The position numbers and the translations under genes were made by a program. Below the pieces are notes generated by a model. It made no database searches, was not told the DNA's origin, and saw only the letters and a list, made by a program, of their open reading frames with translations. DNA of 64,000 nucleotides from Allacma fusca (Eukaryota > Arthropoda > Collembola > Symphypleona > Sminthuridae), in contig OX359249.1 of the NCBI GenBank assembly GCA_947179485.1, forward strand, positions 12,816,564-12,880,563. The letters are read 5' to 3'. Positions 35,101 to 45,376 of the stretch are shown piece after piece; the stretch's first letter is position 1, and the number at the start of each line of letters is the position of its first letter.

Positions 35101-38100
35101 GAGTTACACTTTCCCTGTAAGTACAGATAAACCCAAGCGATTCCAACATATGTAGGAAAAGTAAAAGTGAATTATGGAGAAAGTACAGTTCAGGGACATC
35201 CACTGTGGTTACGCCCCTACAAAATAACGCAATGCACTCAGATCAAACTTTCTTTCCTAACAGTACTCTTCAATCAGCAGTAACAGTTCCAGTTGCTCTT
35301 GGTTCAGACGTGGTTTTACTTTTTAAATATGCCCAATTTGTCCTCATAAGATTTAACGGGATGAATCAGGGGGGGGGGAGAGGAATCAATTTCCTTCCGA
35401 AATGTACTAATCTAATTTACTCTAATTCACGTTAGCTCCTAAATTGTCCAGTCTCTGTAACTACCAATAAAATAAAGAGCGGTACAGTAGTAGTAATGGT
35501 AGGAAAATATAGTTAAAAACTTACAATAAACCCATAATATTTCAATATATCCATTTTGCACATTGGACAAGTTCGGTGTTCCAGGAGCCATGGATCAACG
35601 CAAGTCTTGTGAAATTCATGCCTATGTGATTACAACAGATAGACACAAGATTAGTACCCCATATAAAACTATGCCAGGAAAGGCACGTTCCCGTCGACGC
35701 TCTGTAAAGACCATGATCGAGAGGAAGGAATATTTTAAACCACATTATTCCCAATCGTATGTTTCGTCTTCCATCATCATCATCTCCCTTCGTTCATCTC
35801 CTCTCCTCCCTATCTCAATCTCCCTCACGAGCTCATGGTCCCATATCTACAGTAAAAATTGCATTAGAAACTTACTTGCAAGGGAGTGTTCTCAAAGTAT
35901 CACCGGATCGATAGACTTCAATGCAAACCGCACAACATTCACCTTCACTATTCATTTCCTGTAGGAGATAAACCAGACAGAAAAAAAATACAGGATAAAA
36001 TCTATACATATTCACCCGAGTCTTTTGTTTCAAAAACCCGGGAAGGGTAGGTAGTTACTTTGTTGCTAAAATGTTCGAGGCATTGTCTGCATACAAAGAG
36101 ATGGTGAAGTAGCTTAAAAGCTCCACAAGGATTCTAGGAATCCACTCAATTTACCAACTGCGCCATTATGTTAAACCAAATTTACGAGTCAGGCTGCATT
36201 TTTACACATGTAGGACACAATGGATTTCATAAAGGTATATATATGTATGTATGTATCGGGAAGTTCTTGGAACCCCTACCATAAGGTTTTTATACAGATT
36301 AGTCTCCATGTATACATTACATTAGTTGGAAGTTGCATGTCTCAACCGTACAAGGGTTGTGATTTCCAACAGGGAAATTGCATCAACTTTTACCAAACTT
36401 GCACTCCATACCGGAGACGGAGCTACATACATACATACATACATACATAAATACTCCTGGCATGTCTTCCCAAAAGTTTACTTTAACGGAGTCAAAAACA
36501 ACCCGAAAGTGAGGTGAGGGCTTGCTATCATATGAAAGGTAGATCAGATACAATTTCCGGGAGAGGTATTCGGGGGGATAAGAGTCCATAATTTATATCA
36601 AATTGACAAGCTTTTACCTTGTCTGTAAGTTTAATGTTCCTCGTCGGGATTTTCGCTAAAGCCTTCTTCGCTGCATTGCACAACCTCTGCTGTAATGTAT
36701 AAATCATTCAAATCATTAAGTACTTCATATAGAGCCGGTTCCATCATGTATATATTATAGTCCATTCAAAAACAAGTCTTTGGGAAAATTACAGTGATAA
36801 ACCTTTCAACCACACTTGGATTATAGAAGGTGTTCACTCTAGAAATCCCCATGAGGACACCCTTTCATGAATATTACAACAACTGCTCAATTATGACAAA
36901 CATATGGGAAATATAGGAGCCTTTGTCAAAAATCACGGTTTTGTTTACACAAATTTCACAATCAATTATTCATACATTTCCTAAAAAACATGTCCATCAT
37001 TGTTGTAAACACTACCATTTCTTGAGTGACAACCCTTTAATTCCCTGCTCGTGTAATATTTGGAAAGGAGGGTCCAGACATTTAGTACAAGAAATAAATC
37101 AAAGACTGTAGACTCACTGCAAGCCTGTCCTTCGCATGGAGGTACCGGAACCGCTGCACATAGTAGAAGACCAACCAGGCCAGAGATATGATCATTAGGA
37201 CGATAAAAGAGATCGATACAAAAAGAACTGAAGTTCTGGAAAGTTCAAATTGAAATGTTTCAGTACAATTTTATATAACTTAGAATTTTTGCGGTTTTTT
37301 TTTTATAAATTCTCAATGGAGTCATTCGCTACTAAAGGTTAAGCGACGTTGATTGGCTTGATGCCAGCCCTGGAGCATTTCTTCCATAGTAAAATTATAT
37401 TGGGCTCAACCTTCTAATAAAATTCCTAAAGTTAACTTTTAAATATCAAATAAGAATAATTCCCCTGTAAGACTTAATATAATTTGACAGTGGTAGTAGT
37501 TCCAAATGACCTCCGACCAGGAATTTTGAAACCAAGCGAATTCCATGCCAAAAGTTAACATCTCCATGAATATATTACGTATCCCAGCTTAACACATAAT
37601 TCCCAGTTTCAGGGTAAAATAATTCTGTGTAATAATAATAATAATCATAATGGAAACTGAAACGTCAGGATTTCAGAAGTAGGAAAAATTCTGTAGGAGC
37701 ATGGCGCCGAGTCAAAACACCTACACACCCCGAGCCTATGAATACAGCCAATTAGACGAGAGGATGATGGAAATGAAAGTCAAAGGTAGGTATAACAGGC
37801 GTCTGTGCTTGTTCACAGGTGAAAAGCAAGGGCCCTTTACATCCAGAGCTTTCATAACTTTCCCAAGTATTTTTCCATAATAACTGTTCACAACTATTCT
37901 AATGCGTTCCTGCTCTCACGGTAACTTGACCTTGATGATAGTGTTGCCGAGGTAAAATCAATGTACTAATTTGCTCAGACTATCTTTCTGCAAAAATTAT
38001 TATCCCAGTTCCAAAAACTCATTCAATAGCTACGTAATTGAATACATTAGAGTACACTCTCAATACTAAATGTGTCGCTACTGATTCAATGAAGGAACCT

Positions 38101-41100
38101 GATTGCTACTTGATGATTTTATTTTTGATTTGTACATACATAGAATTAAAGGAAAGGGGAATTGCTATCAATCAAAGTCAGTACAAATAGATTGGCGGCT
38201 AATTCTCCAATAGTCCCCCACATACATACATAGGATGTATTAAGTGTGTATACATTTGTTCCAAGAATAGTTCCTATCCTAAGGACTAGAACTAAAAGGA
38301 AGTAAATTTGGAACATGTTAGAAAATTGCCTGACAGAACAAATCCTCCCCATCTTCCTGTAGTGCTGTGAGCATCGTAAGGAAACAAAAAAAACAAACCC
38401 AAATAAATGTATCTTGTCTGCACCTACAAGATTTGTTCCGTAAATCCTAATTCATATCTTATATGTATACTGGGCTGACGGATATCTTCGAACTGATTGT
38501 CAGCGGATGCAGATGCGGAGTGACACCCGATAAAAGAAGGAAAGTTTTTTGGTTTAAATTCTAAAGTGACTTGTACTCCGCGGAACCCAGGCCCTAATAA
38601 CATGGTTGCTTGACTCCGTCCTCAGATTGTTTTTCTCCGTCTTTGTTTAGACAAACATAATTTATGAAAGTAGATAGCTCCTAGGACAGGGCTGATATGT
38701 AACGTCGTCCTCGCCCCTTTAATACAGTTGCAGCTTGCTTGAGTAGTAAAGTCAAGCGTTAAGTAAGTTTATGAGATCATTAAAACTGAATCCCAAGAGA
38801 TAAATTCGCAGAGACTCCGAACACGAAGAAAAAGTTAGAGGGCCATGTGAACCGGTAGAGGAGGACAGGACCATTGAACCAAATTCTGGTCCATGCTTCC
38901 CAGCTACATGTCGCCATTGTAGTTAGTACGAGAGGAGAATAAGTTACAGGAAGAAAAAAAACCCTCTCTCTCTCTCCGAGCTCACCCTTATCGCTCCTCG
39001 TTTCACTACTAGTTCTAACTTGGGGAAAGATTAGAGTTTTGGTTTGATAGGAGCAGCGCAATAGGACCGTAAAAGGTACAAATGGAGAAACTGTCTGAAT
39101 CTACAGCTAAGCTAACAATTGATTAATGAAGGTAAAACCGAGGACATGAAATGGACCAATAAACTCCTAATGATACTTTTGCGTGAGAACATTTTATTTA
39201 AGCTCTTTCCTACTTCAATATGTACACGTCTCCCCCGGTTCCCTTTATGAACATCGTTCCTTCCAAAGAGAGACTTACTTTTACAATCCCTCTTAATCCT
39301 AATAGGTTTCCACATTGAATATTTTTCAACTTCCACGATAAACAATAACTCACACGTAACAATACTCCTGAATCATGTGCAAACGACTGTATTTAATAAC
39401 AGCGTCACTTCTCCATATTCAACCAAAAATAATACAAAAGATATATGCTGGAGGGGATTTCATTCCCCAACGTACCTACTACAAACATGCATACATATGT
39501 CCATATAACTTGAAAATACGAGATTTCGGACCTCATTTCATTATGATAAGCCCTATCCCGAGACATTACCCAAGAGCATGCTAAGAATGCTCCAGGGAAA
39601 ACATATCAAGACATAACTATTTTTACTTATTTTAATTCCTTACATATATATGAAAGTGTGAATTGGAGCTACTTCATCAATGTTAAGTATATATCACGAG
39701 CGGAACGGGTTACTCACCTATTGATTCCATTGTAAGAGGTTCGGGAGTCTCCAACTGTGATATACATGGTAACAGCCGTTCCATTATCTACTAAACTTGC
39801 AATTTCCTCTCCTTTCCATTTGTAGGTCAGAACTCCGGGAATGTTGTCTGAAATGGAATGGAAGTATCTCAGTAAGTATATTTATACGTGCCAAATGTTC
39901 CCATGTTCGTCGACAAATATCGTTATTGCCTTCGAGGTGGTGAGGTTCCCTCCGTGCATTATAATTAGCTACCTTGTATGTATACACAGACACATGAGCA
40001 TTTACTACGGCACACTACTTCTTAATCAATTTCTTATACAAGAGCTGAAGACTCCAAGGCTTCAGCAGTACTCACAATTATGCGTGGCGGATTTCAGGTC
40101 CATGTGATCTAACTCGTCTTTGGCATCAATGTCATACACGACCATCGCTGCTGCTTTGCTTCTCCAAGCGTTCTCCAATTTTTTCTCAAAAGTACAACTG
40201 TAAGAGGACACACAAGAAACCATAGGAATTACTTGAGTGCAGGGCTTAGAGTAAACTAGTACATGTATGATAATTTGCCCCTGGGCTCGCACATCGATTG
40301 GAACTTGAATGTCTGGGCGTAATGTCATTGTAGTAGTATCAGTTCCAAGTTGATGTAACATGCTGGAAAACAATACCAGCCCCAGCATTCTACTTGGCTT
40401 CGCTAGAGCAAAAATAACTTGAGGCACTGGGCTCTTCTTGAGGTATTCAGGGGACAATGAGCAATTCATACGAAAATAGGGATAGGAGAAATAGCATTTA
40501 CAGTAATACTACAAACCTAGCAATCTCCTATTACTCTCTTGCAATTTAGTTCGACAACAGGCCCAACGACTACTGTACGACCCTCACACACATGCCGGCT
40601 GTACATATCTATTCCATACTGTCGAATCAAAGTTAATTATTCCGACGTCAAGGAATCCCTAAGTAGGATGGAATTGTAACTTGTACACTTCCATTGAGCA
40701 ATCTAGTGTTACCCGGAATGACGTGAGTGCAGAACTGAGCAATATAATTATTGGATGTCTTTTCACGTCAGAGTCTATTTTTTACCCGGAGGTAAAGTAT
40801 ACCATCAATTTTTATACCTTTTATTTTGTCAGTATTTTCATCGGGGTTGTCATGGAGTACTCAGGAATTGCAAGATTAAGAATCCTACAGCAAATCCTAA
40901 TTCCTGGAAAGGTAGCTGGAAATTTGTCCTAGGATGAGTCTACATACATACATACGGATACCTGTGTGTTGGGAGGGATCAGTGTGGAAAACTGCAGCAG
41001 AGATCATATACTGAGGAAATCTCAGGATAAGAGATTTCCTCCGGATAAGAGATTTCCAGAGGACTGCACATTTCCAATAAACTTTGTTGACACGGGGTGT

Positions 41101-43034
41101 AGTTAAAGTGTACTCGAGGATTTTTGTTAACAACGGCACAAGTCCCCCTATAACTAGCACGTTCTCTCTCATTCCATTTTTATCTCCCTTACCCTGGGAA
41201 GAGATTGCTGACTTGCACAACTAGAAAAATGTATTTTCTCTCCACTTACTTTCCTCTCTTAATCAGAGCAATCCATGAGGTGTCATTGGGGATATGGTTA
41301 CCAAATGGAAACTCACATCCGTCATGTTCATCCGTACGATTTCTGGATCTCACATGAATCACAACTCCGTAGGCGGACCCGATCTTCCCAAGGCCGAATT
41401 TTCCTATCTGTGAAAAAACATAAGAGATTATTTTTAGAAAACTTGTTAATTTCCTCATTTCTTTTCATTTCCTTCATTTTCTGACGGCGAGTTCCCAGAC
41501 ATCCGTTACCCTTTCCCATGATTAGAACTTTTAACCAAAACTTTATTTTGATTCCCGGGTTATCAAATCACCATATATTTCGGATAAAATTATCTTTGAA
41601 AATCTCCCCCCGCTCTAAACGCTATCTGACTTGGATTTCCATACAAGTTAAAATTTAAATCAAAGGAAAATTTGATAAATCTTAATGGAATAAAGGATTT
41701 TCTACGTCGGAAATTGTTTCCTGTCCCATAAAAGGAAAAACATCCATTCAATTCATGAGATGCAATAACTGTTTTTCTCCCTTGCTTGCTAAACTTCCCA
41801 TCCATGGAGGGATTTATTTATAAAGAAAAACAGTAATTTCCCCCAAATGATGTCTTCAACTGTTGCTTCAAACTGTTGTTCCTGCCTTCGTAAATTACTT
41901 GAATGCCCCAGCCTGACAAACGAGTTAGCAGAAAATTGTCCATTCAAGATATAGTGGCTTCCTAGGATCTGAACCTACAGCTGAGTAAATTTATCACCTT
42001 TTCAAAGGAAACACTGCAAAATTTATGGGAGTAATTACAGTTTATGAGCTCGTTCGGCATTGTACACCTACTATATCTGGTGAGTATCCAGGACAAGTTA
42101 CTGACTTGATCTCTAACCCACCGCCCATAGCATCTACGTGCACAACAAGCTTCTGCACATTACATACATACGAGAGACGGGATGGATGAGCTCAAATATA
42201 TTTTTCTTTTCCTTAGATATAATTATTTAATTTTCATACAACAAGCTTTCGTCTCTGAGCTCCTCCTGCCGTAAAATATTTCCCATTCAAGGTTATATGC
42301 TAAAAAGGTCCCTCAAGCAGGGAGAGAGAGAGAGAGGCCCATCTCCAATACAATATCCTGTAGTAAGTATCTAATAAAAGTAGGAACTCTCCCAATACAA
42401 AACAACCCATCAAGTATTTTTTCTTCGCTATAATTTACAATATATTCCACTGCACTAGTTCCTGGTCCTGTTTCCTCAAAACAATATCTTCTTTTTTTTT
42501 GTTGCTGTCGCACAAATAGATACTAAAAGGCGTTTCCCCCTTCCCTCCCTTCCCGACCCTCCTATAAAAACAATCAATTTAAATTTCCCTTCAAAAATAT
42601 TAATCTCCACATAAACAACACTTTGTCCACACCAGGAACATTTACGGGCTGAGGGGAAACATCTGCTCCTATCCTGCCTTTTTTGCATATTAGATAACTC
42701 CAGCTCTACAAGAGGGGCTCCTTTAACAACCATGGGAATGTTTATATTTACAAAAACAAGCCGACACTTAGTGTCGAATATTTATTCATGAAGTAACCTT
42801 TTCCTTGGAGACGAAAAAAAAAACAAGCAAATCACTCACCTCCGACTTCTCCGTATGTACTTTCTTAGCCCCTTGCACATAATAAGTGAGATTAATGAAT
42901 GCATTGAATGTTGGATCATCACTACGATCCAGGGACCAGTCCGCGGCTGTCGCATCCGAGAATTCCACGAGGAGGATTGAAGCAATAAAAATTCCGAAGA
43001 TAATTTTTTTCCACGATCTACACTCTGATTCCAT
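31720..43034 (-). CDS. gol: Goliath/RNF130-like PA-TM-RING E3 ubiquitin ligase
   Basis: Gene-level entry, ten exons: 43034-42840, 41407-41250, 40197-40076, 39847-39718, 37235-37118, 36689-36618, 35958-35876, 35621-35525, 33282-33067 and 32187-31720 (TGA). They join in frame to 552 residues. The order is: signal peptide (1 to about 30); PA domain (about 70-185, with GCEFPFG and [17 protein letters not shown]); one transmembrane helix (about 204-227); basic juxtamembrane segment ([16 protein letters not shown]); C3H2C3 RING with ligands C274, C277, C292, H294, H297, C300, C311 and C314; and a 227-residue Ser/His/Glu-rich tail. The Goliath family is known for single-pass endosomal/secretory-pathway ligases with a lumenal PA domain and a cytosolic RING that recruits E2 enzymes, and the sequence layout matches. 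The closest type is Goliath/RNF130 rather than RNF13, judged from the RING and flanking motifs. The start ATG at 43034 has A at -3 and G at +4. Confidence 0.93.
33067..33282 (-). CDS. gol: gol exon 9: cytosolic tail, His/Ser-rich
   Basis: Acceptor TTGGTCCTGCAG, donor CTG|GTAAGT, 72 codons, phase 0 at both ends. It encodes [15 protein letters not shown] followed by Ser/His/Pro-rich sequence ([17 protein letters not shown]). It is low complexity and probably disordered. Being symmetric, it could be skipped without frame change. Confidence 0.85.
33325..33343. repeat. (GAT)n microsatellite in gol intron 8
   Basis: GATGATGATGATGATGATGA run immediately upstream (on the minus strand) of the acceptor region of exon 9. 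A short simple repeat only. Confidence 0.7.
35525..35621 (-). CDS. gol: gol exon 8: second half of the RING
   Basis: Acceptor TAATCACATAG, donor ATT|GTAAGT. It encodes [20 protein letters not shown] then [12 protein letters not shown], which supplies H294, H297, C300, C311 and C314. The Trp of the DPWL motif, needed for E2 contact in RING ligases, is present, so the domain looks catalytically intact. Confidence 0.95.
35876..35958 (-). CDS. gol: gol exon 7: first half of the RING
   Basis: Acceptor TATCTCCTACAG, donor TGCAA|GTAAGT. It encodes [20 protein letters not shown] then TLRTLPC, which carries zinc ligands C274, C277 and C292. The intron falls within the Lys codon between C292 and H294. 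Confidence 0.95.
36618..36689 (-). CDS. gol: gol exon 6: basic juxtamembrane linker
   Basis: Acceptor ACATTACAG, donor AAG|GTAAAA, 24 codons, phase 0 on both sides. It encodes [20 protein letters not shown] then LTDK. The RLC...KKA..KIPT motif between transmembrane helix and RING is characteristic of the family. Confidence 0.92.
37118..37235 (-). CDS. gol: gol exon 5: transmembrane segment
   Basis: Acceptor CTTTCCAG, donor GCA|GTGAGT. It encodes [20 protein letters not shown] followed by [19 protein letters not shown]. This is one uninterrupted hydrophobic helix of about 23 residues, then a basic cytosolic stop-transfer region. The sequence is very close in style to animal Goliath/RNF130 proteins. 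Confidence 0.95.
39718..39847 (-). CDS. gol: gol exon 4: end of PA domain
   Basis: Acceptor ATTCCATTTCAG, donor AATAG|GTGAGT. It encodes [20 protein letters not shown] then [14 protein letters not shown], the last strands of the PA domain (I.GVLTYK.KG..I...I/V and VTM.I.VG). It ends just before the membrane segment. Confidence 0.92.
40076..40197 (-). CDS. gol: gol exon 3: PA domain, second part
   Basis: Acceptor CTCTTACAG, donor AATT|GTGAGT, phase 1 out. It completes the Asn codon before Cys119 and encodes [20 protein letters not shown] then [20 protein letters not shown]. The CTF.KK..NA motif and the following hydrophobic strand are diagnostic of PA-TM-RING proteins of the Goliath/GRAIL type. 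Confidence 0.93.
41013..41057. repeat. Perfect hairpin plus tandem arm copy in gol intron 2
   Basis: GAGGAAATCTC (41013-41023) and GAGATTTCCTC (41031-41041) form an 11-bp perfect stem around a 7-base loop. The segment GGATAAGAGATTTCC occurs twice in tandem (41025-41039 and 41043-41057). No coding frame is involved. Confidence 0.75.
41250..41407 (-). CDS. gol: gol exon 2: PA domain, first part
   Basis: Acceptor TTTTTTCACAG, donor GGAAA|GTAAGT, phase 2 out. It encodes [19 protein letters not shown], then [12 protein letters not shown] and SWIALIKRG, the first half of the protease-associated domain with its conserved Cys and the WIALI.RG.C strand completed by the next exon. The NRT at residues 88-90 and the NDT at 106-108 are possible lumenal N-glycosylation sites. 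Confidence 0.92.
42840..43034 (-). CDS. gol: gol exon 1: start and signal peptide
   Basis: 65 codons. [10 protein letters not shown] is followed by the hydrophobic core [15 protein letters not shown] and a likely cleavage site after SDATA. Then comes the start of the lumenal part with [11 protein letters not shown], a stretch typical of the Goliath N-terminus, including an NLT glycosylation sequon. Donor GAG|GTGAGT, phase 0. A TTG four codons upstream keeps the frame but the ATG is the natural start. Confidence 0.9.
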
Positions 43035-45350
43035 TTTTACTTTCAAAGAAACTTATGGGTCGGAAGTTCCTCTTTTGTGTAAATATGCTTGTAGAGTTGG
43101 GGGGGGGGGTGGAAATAAATGAATAAAAAATTCAGGTCTAGCAACAGTAGTATATTGTAGCTCCTTGGAGTTGAACACAAGTAAATTCTAATGTATTCCT
43201 TGACTAGTAAAGTGCACAGACGGTTCAAATTTCAAATCAAATGAAACCCTTTTCAGATCGAACGCTAAAAAGAGAGGGAGGGGTTTGGGGGGACAATGGA
43301 AAAATTTCCAGGAAACTTTTGATTTTGAGCTCTGGTTTGTTCCGTCCTCTTTGAGATGTAGATTGTCCCAAATGAATACAAAAAAAAAAAGTTTTCACTG
43401 GGTTCCGAGCTGTATTCAGGTAAAGTTACTTTCTGTATATAGGTTCTGTAGGGAGAAGTTGGAGTTGCAGTTGTCAAGTATGAAGTTTGGGGCGAAGAAA
43501 CTATTCCAGGAGTGCTGCTCTCACGACTGCAAGCCAGCTCCTCAACTGATTCATATCTGCTCGTAACGACGGGTTTCAACTGTCGACAGGGCAGATGTAC
43601 AGCAATGTAAAGGAGTCACTGCACGTGAATTCCCTATTTTTTTTTATTTTTTTTGCGGGGGTATCGACGTAATTAATAAGTAATAATCCTGTGAGTGTAA
43701 CCAATGTATGTGCTTGTTATGAGGTTCATGGCAATCCAATTGTCACTTGCACGAGCAAGGAAATTAGTTGTAGTTAAGCTCCAGAAACATGTACAGGTGA
43801 ACTTTACTGGGTGAATGTCGACGTTGAGGGGAGTTGTCCAGGCCTGTGTCTGTACTGAATTGAAGGTATTAGCCGACAGCACGTGGAATGGTCAGCCCCG
43901 TGCGGGATTTATCCCAAAAACTCCAATGTGGAAGGACATACACCGATGACCCACAACTTTTTTTCCTCGCTCATTGACTTATAATAACAGGGGACTGTGT
44001 GGAGTGGAAATTAGCACAAAACCATGTCTTCTCATTTGCAATATTTATTACAGAAGTGTCCCCCTCAGTTTGTTATGTCCTCTTCGTCAACCCCAAAACG
44101 TGCTTTGACCAAGCGTGCAAATAGACATCAACTTTAGCGTCGTCCCCACATGAAACACTTCTAGCTCACGGGAAAGCCTCTAAATGGATTATTTGATGTT
44201 TTTAACATTCAATTCCAGATATTTTCAAATAAATATATACCCCTAACCCAAAATATATGATACACTTCCTTTGATTCTTCCTTTTTGCTCAAACCCGGAA
44301 CTTTCTGCATGCGCACTATGAAGACGGCTCTTTGAACCTGGAAAAATAAAAAATGTGTAGCGTTAGGTTAGGAACACTTATTAGCGTGCATATAATTTCA
44401 CATTAAATAGACACTACTCCAGTGATTATTTCTGTAAATAAGGCTCTTTCCTTTTGCAAAATAAACAGACTTAATTATTTATCTAGCTTAAATATCTCCT
44501 CCACATTCTCCACAAGTTTTGGCTTTTGAAAGTTTTCTCAACTACAAATTACATCAAGTGGGGGGACTACACGGGAATTGTGGGATGGGAATATTCCTTG
44601 ATACAGAATATAGTACAGTATGACGTGAAAAATTATATTATGACGAACTCTGTGCACAAGTAGATATTGCACACTAATTATACAGTAGCTTCAAGAATAT
44701 CCTAGCAACCATTCCCCAACATATAAGGCTGATTAATTTATTATTAAATAGTCCAGGAAAATATAACCAATTGGGTTTAATCCCTTTCCAAAATTCCACA
44801 GCACACTCCTGATGCGGATTGTATTATGTGAGCTTCCGTCTCTCTCCGACCCCTATGCGTATATCTACCTTCAAAATCAAAACGACCCAACTCTGGAATG
44901 AGAAACTTAATCCAATGTTTAATTGCAGAGCCCTACTACTGTATGAGTAAAAACAAATGTGAGGAGGCTGAAAATAGCTACGAAGTATATAGCTCTGACA
45001 CTCCATTTACATAAAACTATTTTAAGCTCTAGGTGGCTTCCTGATTGATTCACGGGCTCGTGAATGTTAATTAATTCGTGAATAAAATTCATCATGATAC
45101 CGTTACGTATGTCCATCGTCTGTATGTAATTTCCAAATGGATTATTTTATAATTACTTGTTTCAGAATAAATGCATAGCAGGCATTTGTAGGGGATCGGA
45201 TCCTCTGTAAACATTGTTACATCAAATTGAACGTACCCTATATAAATAACCAGCTGTATACGTCTCCCATGTGTGCTACTCACTCATACACACTATTTAG
45301 TTCGCAAATAAGAAATCAGACAATTTCTACGAAAGTACTTCACGTCGGCC

Positions 45351-45376
45351 CACACACACACACACACACACACACA
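45351..45376. repeat. (CA)n microsatellite
   Basis: Thirteen CA units. Comparable CA/TG tracts lie at 20313-20330, 54533-54554, 55151-55176, 58361-58386, 59828-59846 and 60796-60816. Confidence 0.9.

Noticed and set aside
35563-35964. 133-codon + strand open frame
   Set aside because: It lies opposite gol exons 7 and 8 and the intron between them. The minus-strand reading gives an intact RING with splice sites, so this is a shadow.
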